NCBI GenBank assembly: GCA_004193545.1
Contig: RPGO01000033.1
Span: 67,841 to 131,840 of the forward strand
Source of the DNA: Candidatus Argoarchaeum ethanivorans
GTDB taxonomy: Archaea; Halobacteriota; Methanosarcinia; Methanosarcinales; EX4572-44
Length of the DNA stretch: 64,000 bases
Direction: 5' to 3'
Of the stretch, positions 46,375 through 56,751 are shown in pieces. The notes under the pieces were generated by a model that was not told the origin of the DNA, searched no databases, and was given only the letters and a program-made list of their open reading frames with translations. A program made the position numbers and the translations under genes. Position 1 is the stretch's first letter; each line of letters opens with the position of its first letter.

Positions 46375-49300
46375 CTTCAAACATCTCCCCTCACACATCA
46401 CACCTGAGAATTGATGAGCGCAACCATGTCGAAAAACCACTACTCGATCAGCTTGACGGGATGGGCTGGGACATAATCGACCTTGACAGCAAACAGCACC
46501 CCGGCGACAGCTATCGGCAGAGCTTCACCGAGGTGGTCATGCTGCCGGTGCTGCACGAGCATATCAAGGTTATCAATCCCTGGCTTGAAGACGATCAAGT
46601 GGAAGAGGTAATCAAGCAGATCACTGCCAGCTTTCCCGGTAGCGACCTGATCAAAAACAACCGTCACGTCTTTACCTTACTGCTGGAAAACACCAGTGTC
46701 AGCGTTAACCGCCAAACTGGTGAGAGAAGCCCGACCGTGCGTTTTATGGACTTTACCCACCGTGACAACAACAGCTTTATCGCTGTGTGCCAGTTCAAGG
46801 TGCGCATCCTCGGCACCGAGCATCACATCATCCCTGATATTGTGCTGTTCCTGAATGGTTTGCCAGTGGTGGTTATCGAGTGCAAGTCGCCCAAGGTCAG
46901 AGACGCCATCCCCGAAGCAATCGACCAATTGCTGCGCTACAGTGAACAGCGTGGGGCCAAAGGTGAAGGCAGCGCACCGCTTTTCTTTTACAATCAGATC
47001 GTTATTGCCACCTGCCGCCAAGAGGCGAAGTTCGGCACCATCACTACTCATAGCGAAAAATACTTCTACCGTTGGGCTGATCCCTATCCTCTCACGTTGG
47101 ATGAACTGGAACACAGAGCAAGCAGTCCCAACGATCAACAGCGACTGGTCGCCGGGATGCTGGATCGCGACAACCTGCTGGACATCATCCGCACTTTTAC
47201 CCTGTTCTCTGCCAACGACAGGGGCGAGTCCATCAAGATCGTAGGGCGCTACCAGCAGTTCCGTGCAGTAAAGCTCGCGGTCAAGCGTCTGCTGGAAGGG
47301 CAAAGCCCGCGCGAGCGCAGTGGCATCATCTGGCACACGCAAGGCTCGGGTAAATCGCTGACCATGATGTTTATGGTGCGGGAGATGTATCGCCATGCCC
47401 AGCTTTCACACTGGAAGGTGGTCTTTGTGACCGACCGCACCCAACTGGAAGACCAGCTCACCGAAACCAGCCAGAGCATAGGTTTTACTGTCAAGGTAGC
47501 TGACAGTATCAGGAAGCTCAAGGAACTTCTCCGGTCGGATTCCTCGGATCTGGTTATGGCCATGATTCATAAATTCCGTGAAGCCGACTTAACCGTGACC
47601 TTCCCAGAGCTGAACGCCAGCCCGAACATTCTGGTAATGACTGATGAGGCGCACCGTTCCCAATACAAGCGGTTAGGTGCCAACTTCGATAAAGGACTTC
47701 CTAACGCCACCCGCATAGGCTACACCGGCACACCCATAGACAAAACCGAGCGAGTCTTCGGTGATTACATCGACAAATACACCATGCGCCAGTCTATCGA
47801 GGACGGTGTGACGCTGGAGATCGTCTACGAAGGCCGTACCCACAACGCCGAAGTTACTGACCAGCATGCCATGGACACGACGTTTGAGGATGTGTTCAGC
47901 GACTATAACCTCAAACAGCGCATGGATATACTGGGTTACGGCTCCCGGGATGCCTATCTTGAAGCCGAATCGACTATCGAGGCAAAAGCCAAAGACATGA
48001 TAGGGCACTACCTGACCCATGTATTCCCCAATGGCTACAAAGCGCAAGTTGTGGCCACGTCCCGCGAGGCAGCAGTGCGTTATAAAAAGCACATCGATGC
48101 GGCTCTGGTTGCTGCCATTGCCGACCTGAAGCAGACCAATCCAAATAACCTCGACCGGCTCAAAAAGCTGACAACGGATATCATTATTTCAGGCACTCAC
48201 AACGACCTGCCACGCCTCAGGGCCTATTCGGACAAATCAAAACACGAGGCCAGTATCAAGAGCTTCAAATTGTCTTTTGACACCGAAGATGGAGGTATCA
48301 AAGGCGACATGGGAATATTGATTGTCAATAACATGCTCATTACCGGATTCGATGCACCAGTGGAACAGGTGATGTATCTCGACAAGGTGATTGTCACCCA
48401 CAATCTTCTCCAGGCCATCGCCCGCGTGAATCGCGTGGGTGGTGAGACTAAGAACAAAGGATTCGTGGTTGATTATGTGGGAGTTGGCCACCACCTGAAA
48501 AAAGCCATTGACAGCTATGACGAGCGCGAACAAAAGGAAGTGATCGACGCCCTCAGTTTTCCCGAAGAAGAACTTCGCGAACTCATCGCCAGTCATGCTA
48601 CCATTATGGACTGGCTTAAAAAGCACGCCATCACGGACATTAATGATCCCGATGCATTCTTCGATCTATTCTATGATGAAGACCTGCGTTTTGACTTCAT
48701 GCTGATGTTCAAAAATTTGACCAGATGCCTGAACCTGGTCTACCCTTCAAGGCAAGCTCTTGATTACATGGCTGACTACCAGGCTCTCACCGAGATCAAT
48801 GTCCTGGCAGGGAAACATTTCCGTGACGAACGTCTGAGCATGAAAGGCATTCCTCCCAAGCTGCGTGTTATCACCGATGCTTATCTTGAGTCAAAAGGGA
48901 TTTATGTGAAGATTAAGCCGATCTCTATCCTCGATGAAGACTTCCAAAAACATGTCAACACACACAACCGCACCAAGACAAAGGCAGCAGAGGTGGAGCA
49001 TGCCATTCGCCACCACCTTGATGTTGAACTGGACGATGACCCGGATCTACAAGCTTCTTTTGCTGAGGTATTGGCTAAGATATTTGAGGACTTCCGCGAC
49101 AACTGGAAAATGATCTATGAAGAACTGGAGAAGCTGCGGGAGCGCATAATAAACGCCAGTAAGGAGCCGACCTATGGACTTCACCGGAAAAAGCAAATGC
49201 CGCTCTTTAGAATGTTTGAGCGGGAACTCTTTGCGGATGGGGTGAATACAAGAGAAAAGAAGCTTTTAATGGTTGCCGAAGCACCTGCAACCTATGGCAT

Positions 49301-49556
49301 AAGCAATGAAGATAAAATCAGCTCTCTGGTTGACCTGACGCAAAAGGCCTTTTTAGCAGTGGAGCGGGAATTGAGGCTTACTGGATTCTGGGAGAGCACT
49401 CCAGCACGTAACAAATTGAGAGCAGAGCTTCAAAAGACACTACTTTTACCGGAGTTTGCGAATCTCCCCGGTCTTGTGAAAAAACGTGCCCCTATCATCA
49501 GTCGAATCATGGAACTCGCCGAGAAAAATAATGACATCATTCTCTATGCGGAGTAG
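46371..49556 (+). CDS. hsdR: Type I restriction endonuclease HsdR
   Basis: The motor and nuclease subunit of the type I enzyme, 1061 residues. The N-terminal PD-(D/E)xK nuclease shows Asp156 in IIPDIVLF, and Glu170 and Lys172 in VVIECKSPK. The superfamily 2 helicase has Walker A WHTQGSGKSL (about 322-331), DEAH at 425-428, GYTGTPIDKTE, and a second RecA-like domain with NNMLITGFDAPVEQVMYLDK and QAIARVNR. The C-terminal helical domain binds the core complex. All catalytic motifs are present and there is no frameshift, so it is probably functional. Confidence 0.96.
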   Translation: MTSNISPHTSHLRIDERNHVEKPLLDQLDGMGWDIIDLDSKQHPGDSYRQSFTEVVMLPVLHEHIKVINPWLEDDQVEEVIKQITASFPGSDLIKNNRHVFTLLLENTSVSVNRQTGERSPTVRFMDFTHRDNNSFIAVCQFKVRILGTEHHIIPDIVLFLNGLPVVVIECKSPKVRDAIPEAIDQLLRYSEQRGAKGEGSAPLFFYNQIVIATCRQEAKFGTITTHSEKYFYRWADPYPLTLDELEHRASSPNDQQRLVAGMLDRDNLLDIIRTFTLFSANDRGESIKIVGRYQQFRAVKLAVKRLLEGQSPRERSGIIWHTQGSGKSLTMMFMVREMYRHAQLSHWKVVFVTDRTQLEDQLTETSQSIGFTVKVADSIRKLKELLRSDSSDLVMAMIHKFREADLTVTFPELNASPNILVMTDEAHRSQYKRLGANFDKGLPNATRIGYTGTPIDKTERVFGDYIDKYTMRQSIEDGVTLEIVYEGRTHNAEVTDQHAMDTTFEDVFSDYNLKQRMDILGYGSRDAYLEAESTIEAKAKDMIGHYLTHVFPNGYKAQVVATSREAAVRYKKHIDAALVAAIADLKQTNPNNLDRLKKLTTDIIISGTHNDLPRLRAYSDKSKHEASIKSFKLSFDTEDGGIKGDMGILIVNNMLITGFDAPVEQVMYLDKVIVTHNLLQAIARVNRVGGETKNKGFVVDYVGVGHHLKKAIDSYDEREQKEVIDALSFPEEELRELIASHATIMDWLKKHAITDINDPDAFFDLFYDEDLRFDFMLMFKNLTRCLNLVYPSRQALDYMADYQALTEINVLAGKHFRDERLSMKGIPPKLRVITDAYLESKGIYVKIKPISILDEDFQKHVNTHNRTKTKAAEVEHAIRHHLDVELDDDPDLQASFAEVLAKIFEDFRDNWKMIYEELEKLRERIINASKEPTYGLHRKKQMPLFRMFERELFADGVNTREKKLLMVAEAPATYGISNEDKISSLVDLTQKAFLAVERELRLTGFWESTPARNKLRAELQKTLLLPEFANLPGLVKKRAPIISRIMELAEKNNDIILYAE

Positions 49557-49561
49557 TTGCG

Positions 49562-50245
49562 ATGGATCTGGCCTATACAATTCAAAGATCGCCCCTGCGA
49601 CGTAAGTTGACCATTACCGTTGAAAGAGATCGAAGCGTAGTGGTGCATGCACCGGAAAGGACATCTGACGAAAAGATACAGCAGGTGGTGGAGTCAAAAC
49701 GTCAATGGATATATGAAAAGATCGGCCACCCACAAAAATACAAGGACCTGCCCCATGCACCAGGAAAGGAACTGATTAGCGGTGAGTCTGCACTTTATCT
49801 GGGTCGCCAATACCGTATCGAAATGGTCAAAACCGGTTTATCCGAGATTCAGTTCACGCAGCGTTTCCTTATTCCGGCTATACATGGAAAAAAGCGAGTT
49901 GAAGCCTTGCGGGAATGGTATATCAGCAAAGCCAAAGAAAAAATTATCCCACGTGTCAAACTTCAAGCTCGTGAACTCGGAGTCAATTTTGCCGAGGTTA
50001 AGATCGTCGACAACCGCTACCGTTGGGGATCCTGCACCATAAATAACAATGTCAATTTCAATTGGCGGCTGATAAAGGCCCCTGTGTTTGTTATCGATTA
50101 CATCATCATTCATGAACTTGCCCATCTCATAGAGACTAACCACACGCCAAAATTTTGGAACATTGTCCGTGCACAATCAACGACTATGGAAAAGGCAAAG
50201 GATTGGTTGAAGGAGAATGGACAACTACTGGAACAGACAATATGA
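49562..50245 (+). CDS. YgjP-type metallopeptidase (M48-like, DUF45)
   Basis: A 227-residue zinc peptidase-like protein. The zinc motif is HELAHLIETNH (184-194); NRYRWGSCTINNNVNFNWRL just before it is the family hallmark. The N-terminal part is a small beta domain with VERDRSVVVHAPERTSDEKI. These genes commonly follow hsdR in type I loci, and the five-base spacing to hsdR supports cotranscription. The substrate is unknown. Confidence 0.9.
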   Translation: MDLAYTIQRSPLRRKLTITVERDRSVVVHAPERTSDEKIQQVVESKRQWIYEKIGHPQKYKDLPHAPGKELISGESALYLGRQYRIEMVKTGLSEIQFTQRFLIPAIHGKKRVEALREWYISKAKEKIIPRVKLQARELGVNFAEVKIVDNRYRWGSCTINNNVNFNWRLIKAPVFVIDYIIIHELAHLIETNHTPKFWNIVRAQSTTMEKAKDWLKENGQLLEQTI

Positions 50246-50433
50246 GAAGCATCGTTTTTCATTCATTTTATAGAATTAGGTTCATTAAAATTCCTGATTG
50301 CCTCAAAACAATTCATTAATAGACTTTTTGCGTAATTATACGAATTTTTTCATTTTTCTTCCAAAGTCAAATTGCGGCGGCACACCCAGCTGCAGAAGAG
50401 GCTATCCACATGGCATCCTAACAAGTATGTTTT
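50246..50433. other. Right edge of the defence island, with a repeat copy
   Basis: No gene is visible. At 50366-50402 AGTCAAATTGCGGCGGCACA and CCCAGCTGCAG match the repeat found downstream of cfbA (16669-16704 on the other strand). The sequence before it is AT-rich, unlike the island. The boundary of the transferred segment probably falls in this gap. Confidence 0.55.
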
Positions 50434-50929
50434 TTATGCCTCCCATCTATAGTCAATTGGAAATACTTCATTGATCCACATCAACACTCTGCCATCATGG
50501 ATGATCACATAATCTCTTGATAACACTTCACCGGTGAAGTAGTTAGAAGAATGCAAACGTTCAATATGCAGGATGTCCCTGCGGGTCTCAAGTTTGTTTG
50601 AACGCAGGATCTTTGCCAACTGGAATATCAGCCTGCATAAGTTGTTCTCTCATCCCAACTGGCATTCGGTTGACTGGTGAAAGCGACTTTGCAAACACAT
50701 GCATCACACCGTTAACTTCGAGTGTGACTTTGCGAATATTGACTGATTCTCCAGGGCTAATATTCAGGAGGCTGCACATCTTTTCATCAGCTTCAACTAT
50801 CTGCTGGCACAGGGTTGACACTTCTGCTTTTCCCCCAAAGATTGCTTCTAACAGATAAGTGATAGAACCATCAGTGACTGCACAAATCCTGAGAAGTAAA
50901 GGGAGAGATGTTGGCACATCAGGTATCAT
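50434..50929 (-). pseudogene. DUF98 chorismate-lyase-like gene with one frameshift
   Basis: The two frames together encode about 164 residues of a DUF98 protein, the archaeal chorismate lyase family that makes 4-hydroxybenzoate for methanopterin. First part (50929 to about 50605): RICAVTDGSITYLLEAIFGG, SPGESVNIRKVTLEVNG, FAKSLSPVNRMPVG, QADIPVGK. Second part (to 50434): ILRSNKLETRRDILHIER, FTGEVLSRDYVII, WINEVFPIDYRW. Joining needs the skipping of one base (GGC AAA g ATC CTG, on the coding strand). No other decay is visible, so it may be a sequencing error, a fresh mutation or a recoding site. Confidence 0.85.
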
Positions 50930-50944
50930 AACAAAAACTCATAT

Positions 50945-51277
50945 TTATTTTGAAACGCCCTTTTTAGCCATAGTCCTACGTTGTTTGGCAGTATAACCGG
51001 TGGCATTCTCTAAAAAATTCCTGAAACGTCTGTTAGTATCTATTATCTCTTCATCAGTTGCATTAGTATTAGATACAGTTTCCACCAGTAGTTTTTTGCC
51101 TTCAAACCAGAAGCTGATTGACTCCATAGCGCCGAAACCTGCAAGGAATCGCCCGTCAATATTTTCTGGTTCAACACCATCAAAACATTCAGCAAAAACA
51201 TTCTTCACACGTTCAATATCCAGAGAAAAACCACGCTTTAAAGAATATGCCTGTATAACAATCACCACCACAATCAA
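50945..51277 (-). CDS. DUF5611 family protein
   Basis: A small archaeal protein of about 105-110 residues, function unknown. It has AYSLKRGFSLDIERVKNVFA, MESISFWFEGKKLLVETVSN and TNRRFRNFLENATGYTAKQR with a Lys-rich end. The start is not certain: the longest frame begins at TTG (51277), and three consecutive GTG codons follow; the real start probably lies within these first codons. It ends 15 bases before the DUF98 gene. Confidence 0.75.
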   Translation of the reverse strand: MIVVVIVIQAYSLKRGFSLDIERVKNVFAECFDGVEPENIDGRFLAGFGAMESISFWFEGKKLLVETVSNTNATDEEIIDTNRRFRNFLENATGYTAKQRRTMAKKGVSK

Positions 51278-51334
51278 TGAATGTGCAACTACAAAAACAT
51301 TATTGTAAACAGCATCAATAATTAAATCCTGAAG

Positions 51335-51904
51335 TTATAACTGTTTCTTCACAAACATGAGTCTCTGGATGATTGTAATATGAGTAATGATTGCAACAAC
51401 AAATACCGCGATGTTTAAGTACCCTGTAAACGCGCCTGCTGCAATGATTATTAGTCGCTCAGCACGTTCTGCTATCCCAACTGCTGCATTAGCGCCTGCT
51501 GCCTCTGCTCTTGCCCGCGTGTAACTAACCATAAATGAACCCACAAGTGCAACCGCACCCCAGAACCACGGGACATCAGGGTAGGGCATTCTTATCGTAC
51601 AACCATACATGATGCCAATCAGGATAGCTGCATCAGCGTATCGATCGCTCACTGAATCAAGAAAGCCGCCGTAAGGTGTGATTCTGTTGGTTCCGCGTGC
51701 AATCGTCCCATCAAGTACATCAAAAAATCCTGAAAGGATGATTAAAAAACCGCCAAAAAATAGATGTTTTGAAGCAAAGCATATTCCTGCAACAATAGCA
51801 AGCAAGAGTCCTGTAATAGTTATTAGATTTGGGTTAGTGTGTGAGAATACTCTACTTAGTGGCTGCATCCAGGTTCGAACAGTGTTTTTTGCTGAGTTGA
51901 ACAT
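51335..51904 (-). CDS. CDP-alcohol phosphatidyltransferase (archaetidylinositol phosphate synthase-like)
   Basis: A 189-residue membrane enzyme for polar head group attachment. The CDP-alcohol motif is in FFDVLDGTIARGTNRITPYG, then GFLDSVSDRY. NPNLITITGLLLAI precedes it, and SYTRARAEAAGANAAVGIAE is the block seen in archaeal inositol-phosphate-using members. Four to six helices are visible. It is probably the archaetidylinositol phosphate synthase, although archaetidylglycerol phosphate synthase cannot be excluded. It is 10 bases from the radical SAM gene, on the same strand. Confidence 0.88.
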   Translation of the reverse strand: MFNSAKNTVRTWMQPLSRVFSHTNPNLITITGLLLAIVAGICFASKHLFFGGFLIILSGFFDVLDGTIARGTNRITPYGGFLDSVSDRYADAAILIGIMYGCTIRMPYPDVPWFWGAVALVGSFMVSYTRARAEAAGANAAVGIAERAERLIIIAAGAFTGYLNIAVFVVAIITHITIIQRLMFVKKQL

Positions 51905-51914
51905 GTTGTCTCTT

Positions 51915-52943
51915 TTATTGTATCCAGCAATATGGATCGGGTGCAGTTAGACTCTTTGTTTTAATATATGCCGCACCCCGACAGCCACCGCGACAGAATT
52001 CAAGATACTCACAACCTCGACACTTACCAGTTGGCAGTGTAAGGTTTCGAAGCTCTTTAAACGAATCCTCCCGTGTCCAGATATCTTTAAGTGATTCTTC
52101 TGTTACGTTCCCGCCATAGAATTCAGGATACTTGAGGTAGCCACACGGGTACACATTTCCATAAGGGTCAATGGATACGATGACTCTTCCACCAATGCAC
52201 CCCATATAGTTTCCAGGAAGCCACGTCATTCGCTGTTTTTTATTTTTAATATATAAAAACGGGGCAAAGGCATCATCGCCTGTAACAGCGAAATTTTTAT
52301 CACTGTATTTTTTTGATACTTCGTAGAGCATGTCTGAAAACCAGTGGTAGTCCTCGCTGGCTGGACTTATCAATGCATCATTTTCTTCTGCTCTTCCAAG
52401 AGATACAAGTCTAACAGCCCGGACCAGTGATGCACCGAGTTTCTTTGATAAGCGGACAACACCTTCAAAATCCCGGAGGTTCAATTTTGTAAACGTGGTG
52501 TTAATCTCTACCCTAAGACCTGCATCAATTAAACATTCAATCGCATGGATTACAGTTTCAAAACAATCCTTTCTGCGAATCGCATTGTGCACTTCCGGAG
52601 TGGCTGAGTCGAGACTCACAGACACTGCTCGAACACCACACGCAACAAGTCGCTTTGCAGTGTCTTCATCAATCAATGTTCCATTAGATAACAGTTCAAC
52701 AGCAATGTGCTTGTCAGAGGCATACTCAAGAAGTGTGAAAATATCTTTTCTTACAAGCGGCTCACCACCACCAACAGATATGTGTGGAACTCCAAGTTCT
52801 GCTGCCTGGTCAATCAAACACAAAACTTCATCAGTGGACATTTCTTCACCACTGTACTCTGGTTCATAACAGTGGATGCATCTAAGGTTACAGCGATACG
52901 TAATTTCAAACAGGATCGATTTTGGATATGGATAAAAGGACAT
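51915..52943 (-). CDS. Radical SAM protein with a SPASM domain
   Basis: A 342-residue iron-sulphur enzyme. The radical SAM cluster is YRCNLRCIHCYEP, followed by SVGGGEPLVRKD and VELLSNGTLID. The C-terminal SPASM region has DPYGNVYPCGYLK, then CRGCEYLEFCRGGCRGAAY and a final DPYC, enough cysteines for additional clusters. Its function is not identifiable: it resembles peptide- and tetrapyrrole-modifying enzymes alike, but the N-terminus does not match AhbC or AhbD as I know them. Its neighbour makes lipids. Confidence 0.88.
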   Translation of the reverse strand: MSFYPYPKSILFEITYRCNLRCIHCYEPEYSGEEMSTDEVLCLIDQAAELGVPHISVGGGEPLVRKDIFTLLEYASDKHIAVELLSNGTLIDEDTAKRLVACGVRAVSVSLDSATPEVHNAIRRKDCFETVIHAIECLIDAGLRVEINTTFTKLNLRDFEGVVRLSKKLGASLVRAVRLVSLGRAEENDALISPASEDYHWFSDMLYEVSKKYSDKNFAVTGDDAFAPFLYIKNKKQRMTWLPGNYMGCIGGRVIVSIDPYGNVYPCGYLKYPEFYGGNVTEESLKDIWTREDSFKELRNLTLPTGKCRGCEYLEFCRGGCRGAAYIKTKSLTAPDPYCWIQ

Positions 52944-53000
52944 TAGAAAAGTTATGTTAGAACGACAATATTAATGTATCTCAACTTCAGTCAACAATAG

Positions 53001-53040
53001 CTTCAAAACAGTGTCAACACCAGACGGAGTGTCAGTCTCA
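53001..53040. repeat. IS-end-like fragment
   Basis: Read on the minus strand, GACTGACACTCCGTCTGGTG and TTGACACTGTTTTG resemble 62410-62371 (GGCTGTCACGCCATCTGGTG, TTACTACAGTTTTA). Both look like solo ends of a mobile element, related in layout to the ends at 2.43 and 3.46 kb. It lies in the 115-base gap between ileS and the radical SAM gene. Confidence 0.45.
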
Positions 53041-53058
53041 TTTTCCTGGGCTGTAAAA

Positions 53059-56000
53059 TTATTTCGATATTCCCATGGTCATCGTTATCCCTTCAACATT
53101 CCATTCTTTTACAAGTGCACCTTTTACTTCAATGCCCATCCCAATTACAAGTATTTTGGAGCGAATTTCATGGACTATTGCTTCTTCCCATTCGAGCACA
53201 AGGTCTGTAATGCGTTCATCATTGATGTTTACTACAGCGCTTATTTCATCTTCTACACGCAGGTTGAGTTCTTTTCGCATGTCCTGAAGACGACGTATGA
53301 TTTCACGTGAATATCCTTCTGCTTCTATATTACGTGTTAGGGCACTGTCAACATAGACAAGTCCTTTTGAAAATCCTGCTATTGTAATATCCTTTGGCAG
53401 CACTTCTTTGAACTCCACCATCTCCGGAAGCACGGTAACATTCAGTTCCGGTATCTCAAATCTGCCCAGCGTGTCGATGCTGTGTTTTACTGCAATGCTG
53501 TTTGCTTCTTTTAGTGCTTCTCTTACTTTCCCAGCGTTCTGTTTAAATGCCGGCCCAATAATTGCTGGTTTTGGTATGACTTTTACCCCGAGTTCGTTCC
53601 ACGCCTCATCAACATCAAGAATCAGGATGTCTTTTGAGTTGCACTGCTCTAATATTACTTTTCTAAGCGTTTTTACTGCTTTTATGGTCTCTTTAGTATT
53701 TGGTTTTATTATTATGCGTCTTATTGGCCATCGCAGTTTTCTCTTGGCTTTCTGCCGTGCGTTTGAGGCTGCTTCAACGATGTCACGCACGATTTCCATC
53801 TGTTCTTCGAGTTCAGGATTTTGCATGGAGATATCTTTCTGCCAGTCGCACATATGTACTGATTCTGGCGCGTTATTATCTGTCCCGCGAACCAGGTTCT
53901 GGTATATTGTTTCTGCAATAAATGGTGCAAAAGGTGCGATTATTGTTGAGAGATCAGATAATACTGTGTGCAGTACCCAGTAGGCTGCCAGTTTATCCGG
54001 GTCATCTGCTTCAGTCCACACACGCGGGCGAGTGAGCTGGATGTACCAGCGGGAGAGGTCATCGAGTATGAATTCACTGATTGCGCGGGTAGCATTATGA
54101 AGTTCGTATTCTCCCATTTCTAATTCAACTCTCTCTGCAAGGCTCTTTACCCTTGAAAGAATCCATTTGTCTTCCACTCGAAGAGCATGTTTTACTGAAT
54201 CATAGGTGGTCTTTTTAGGGTCAAAACCATCAAGCACCATATAGGGAAGAGGGAATCGATAAACATTCCAGAGAATATTAAACATACGGTGAGTGTTTGC
54301 AACCTCGTCCCATCCAAATTTCAAATCATCCCATGGTGCACTTGAAGAAAGCACGTAATATCGCAGCGTTTCAGCTCCAAAGCGTTCTATTACTTCTTTA
54401 GGGTCTACCACGTTTCCGATTCTCTTTGACATCTTCCTCCCTGTGTCATCGAGGGCAAAACCATGCACCAGCACACTTTTGTAGGGGGCACGGCCAAAAG
54501 CAACCATGCTTGCACCAAGTTGTGAGTAAAACCATCCGCGCGTCTGATCGTACCCCTCGGTGATAAAATCAGCAGGCCACCAGTCATCGAACTCTTCGCT
54601 CTTCCCTGGAAACCCAAGTGTAGCCCACGATGCAACTGCTGAATCAAACCAGACATCAAACACATCCTCCACACGTTTTTTCCTGCCGCCACACTCACAG
54701 GAAAGCAAAATGCCATCAACATAAGGACGGTGGAGTTCTACAAGCTCGCTCTGACCTGCACGCGTCTTTAATTCATCCATTGTGCCAATAACCTCAATAC
54801 TCCCGCAGCTATCACACACCCATACCGGGATTGGCACACCCCAGTAACGCTGGCGGGATATGCACCAATCGCGAGCACCTGAAACCCAATCATGAAACCT
54901 TGCTGAGCCAGCCCAATCAGGATACCAATCAACCTTTGAAATCTCATCAAGCATCGCTTCTTTAAGCTTGGAAATCTGAAGGAACCACTGCTCTGTAGCC
55001 CGGTAAATAATAGGCGTATCACATCGCCAGCAGTGACCGTATCGGTGGGTGACCTTTCCACTTGCAAGCAAAAGCCCACGTTCTTCAAGATCGGAAAGCA
55101 CAATATCATTTGCATCCTTCACGTTCAAACCTGCATACTTGCCAGCATCCTTTGTATAACTTCCACTGGAATCTACAGGACAGAACACAGGTAAACCATG
55201 CTTAACTCCAAGCAAAAAATCATCCATACCATGCCCTGGAGCAATATGCACACAGCCAGTGTTCTCGGCGGTCACAAAATCAGCAGTATATACGTTGTGT
55301 GCAAAAGCAGCCTGTTTTGGAATTTTATCCTTAAGCGGATGCTCATAAGCAGTTCCTACAAGGTTATTGCCAGGAATTGCATTCAATATCTCATAATCAG
55401 TATACCTTCCAGCACGAAGTACATTTTCAACAAGCTCCTTTGCAACAATCAAAACTTCACTTGCACCATTCTTAACAGCACGCACCCGCACATATTCAAA
55501 CGATGGATGAACTGCCACAGCAATATTAGCAGGAATCGTCCAGGGAGTAGTTGTCCAGATAACAATAAACTCGTTATCAGCATTAGAAAGTGGAAACTTT
55601 ACATAAATCGAGTGATCAGTCTCATCACTGTAATCTACCTCCGAATCAGCAATAGCAGTCTCACAGCGTGGACACCAGTTAACAACCCTGAGCCCGCGTT
55701 CAAGTAAGTTCTTATTATGTGCCTCCTTTAACGTCCACCACGCTGCCTCGATATACTCATCCCTGAGCGTCATATATGGATCCTTCCAGTTGAGCCACAC
55801 TCCAAGAGACTCAAACTGAACAGTCATCTCATCCTTATGTGACAACGCGAACTCCTTACACTTGGCAATAAACTTGTCCACTCCATAAGACTCAATATCC
55901 TTCTTGGACTTAAAACCCAAGACGCCCTCAACCTTCACCTCAATCGGCAGCCCGTGCATATCCCAACCAGCACGATCCCTCACATGAAAACCATGCATAG

Positions 56001-56223
56001 ACTTAAAACGCAGAATACTATCCTTAATCACTTTATTCCATGCAGTACCAAGATGAACCCTGCCAGTAGTATACGGGGGGCCATCAACAAAAAAGAACTT
56101 CTCACCACCACGACGCAACTCACGCACCTTAGAATACGCACCGATCTCATCCCAGAAAGATGTGATCAGTGATTCCATATCCTTTGGATTATACTGGCTA
56201 CCAACGACATGAATCATAAACAA
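53059..56223 (-). CDS. ileS: Isoleucyl-tRNA synthetase
   Basis: A class I synthetase of 1054 residues, charging tRNA-Ile. It has the HIGH variant in [16 protein letters not shown], the KMSKS variant in [11 protein letters not shown], and the CP1 editing domain with [26 protein letters not shown] and [12 protein letters not shown] are also typical. Zinc-binding cysteines are visible ([20 protein letters not shown]). The C-terminal part is the archaeal/eukaryotic-type tRNA-binding region. The exact start is open between two close ATGs (MFMIHVVG). Confidence 0.97.
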   Translation of the reverse strand: MFMIHVVGSQYNPKDMESLITSFWDEIGAYSKVRELRRGGEKFFFVDGPPYTTGRVHLGTAWNKVIKDSILRFKSMHGFHVRDRAGWDMHGLPIEVKVEGVLGFKSKKDIESYGVDKFIAKCKEFALSHKDEMTVQFESLGVWLNWKDPYMTLRDEYIEAAWWTLKEAHNKNLLERGLRVVNWCPRCETAIADSEVDYSDETDHSIYVKFPLSNADNEFIVIWTTTPWTIPANIAVAVHPSFEYVRVRAVKNGASEVLIVAKELVENVLRAGRYTDYEILNAIPGNNLVGTAYEHPLKDKIPKQAAFAHNVYTADFVTAENTGCVHIAPGHGMDDFLLGVKHGLPVFCPVDSSGSYTKDAGKYAGLNVKDANDIVLSDLEERGLLLASGKVTHRYGHCWRCDTPIIYRATEQWFLQISKLKEAMLDEISKVDWYPDWAGSARFHDWVSGARDWCISRQRYWGVPIPVWVCDSCGSIEVIGTMDELKTRAGQSELVELHRPYVDGILLSCECGGRKKRVEDVFDVWFDSAVASWATLGFPGKSEEFDDWWPADFITEGYDQTRGWFYSQLGASMVAFGRAPYKSVLVHGFALDDTGRKMSKRIGNVVDPKEVIERFGAETLRYYVLSSSAPWDDLKFGWDEVANTHRMFNILWNVYRFPLPYMVLDGFDPKKTTYDSVKHALRVEDKWILSRVKSLAERVELEMGEYELHNATRAISEFILDDLSRWYIQLTRPRVWTEADDPDKLAAYWVLHTVLSDLSTIIAPFAPFIAETIYQNLVRGTDNNAPESVHMCDWQKDISMQNPELEEQMEIVRDIVEAASNARQKAKRKLRWPIRRIIIKPNTKETIKAVKTLRKVILEQCNSKDILILDVDEAWNELGVKVIPKPAIIGPAFKQNAGKVREALKEANSIAVKHSIDTLGRFEIPELNVTVLPEMVEFKEVLPKDITIAGFSKGLVYVDSALTRNIEAEGYSREIIRRLQDMRKELNLRVEDEISAVVNINDERITDLVLEWEEAIVHEIRSKILVIGMGIEVKGALVKEWNVEGITMTMGISK

Positions 56224-56284
56224 TCACCATCAAAATATATCAACTTAATAGAAAGACACCAATTAAAAGCCTTGTGATTAACAA

Positions 56285-56350
56285 CTGCACAACTTCGTTG
56301 TGCAGAAAATAACAGGTAGCTTTTAATTCTCGATTGCGTTAGCAATCGAG
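56285..56350. repeat. Pair of short-loop hairpin repeats upstream of ileS
   Basis: Hairpin at 56285-56305 (arms CTGCACAAC/GTTGTGCAG, loop TTC) and at 56329-56350 (arms CTCGATTGC/GCAATCGAG, loop GTTA). The linker AAAATAACAGGTAGCTTTTA resembles the one at 4515, so hairpin and linker were copied together. They lie between ileS and the UPF0147 gene. Confidence 0.8.
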
Positions 56351-56370
56351 TGCAGAAATATGCCAGCAGT

Positions 56371-56637
56371 TCACTTCACTGGTATTCTTTCAAGTTGACT
56401 TGCAAGACCCCATATCAACGGTCTGGTGTGCAGTGGCATATTTGGGTCATTGCTTACCTCATCAAGTTTGGAGATACCAATGGATGCCCTTACAAACAAA
56501 CTTTCACTTTCATCAGAAAGAGTTCTTTTAATAGTTTCAGCAACACGTCTTATGTTTCGAGGGACAGAGTCATCGTTTAATATTCTATCCAACACTTCAA
56601 CACAACTTTTAACAATTTCATCAGGCTCAACAGTCAT
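56371..56637 (-). CDS. UPF0147 family protein
   Basis: An 88-residue archaeal helical protein of unknown function. It reads [20 protein letters not shown] then [39 protein letters not shown] and [13 protein letters not shown], all family blocks. It is flanked on both sides by hairpin repeats and is probably transcribed alone. Confidence 0.9.
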   Translation of the reverse strand: MTVEPDEIVKSCVEVLDRILNDDSVPRNIRRVAETIKRTLSDESESLFVRASIGISKLDEVSNDPNMPLHTRPLIWGLASQLERIPVK

Positions 56638-56751
56638 AAATTACCAACTCAAAATATCTGTAGAATATGATTCTTTATAAAAAAGAATTCCAAAAGAATT
56701 AACTCAATAGATTCAGTCACAGCTAAATAAGTTTTTCGATAATTGTCAGCA

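Noticed and set aside
48237-48626. Long antisense open frames within hsdR, hsdM and ileS
   Set aside because: They mirror conserved coding sequence, have no ribosome-binding site and show no recognisable domain.
51915-52943. AhbC or AhbD haem-synthesis radical SAM enzyme
   Set aside because: The cysteine layout is SPASM-like but the N-terminal sequence does not match these enzymes, and the neighbours are lipid and DUF genes, not haem genes.
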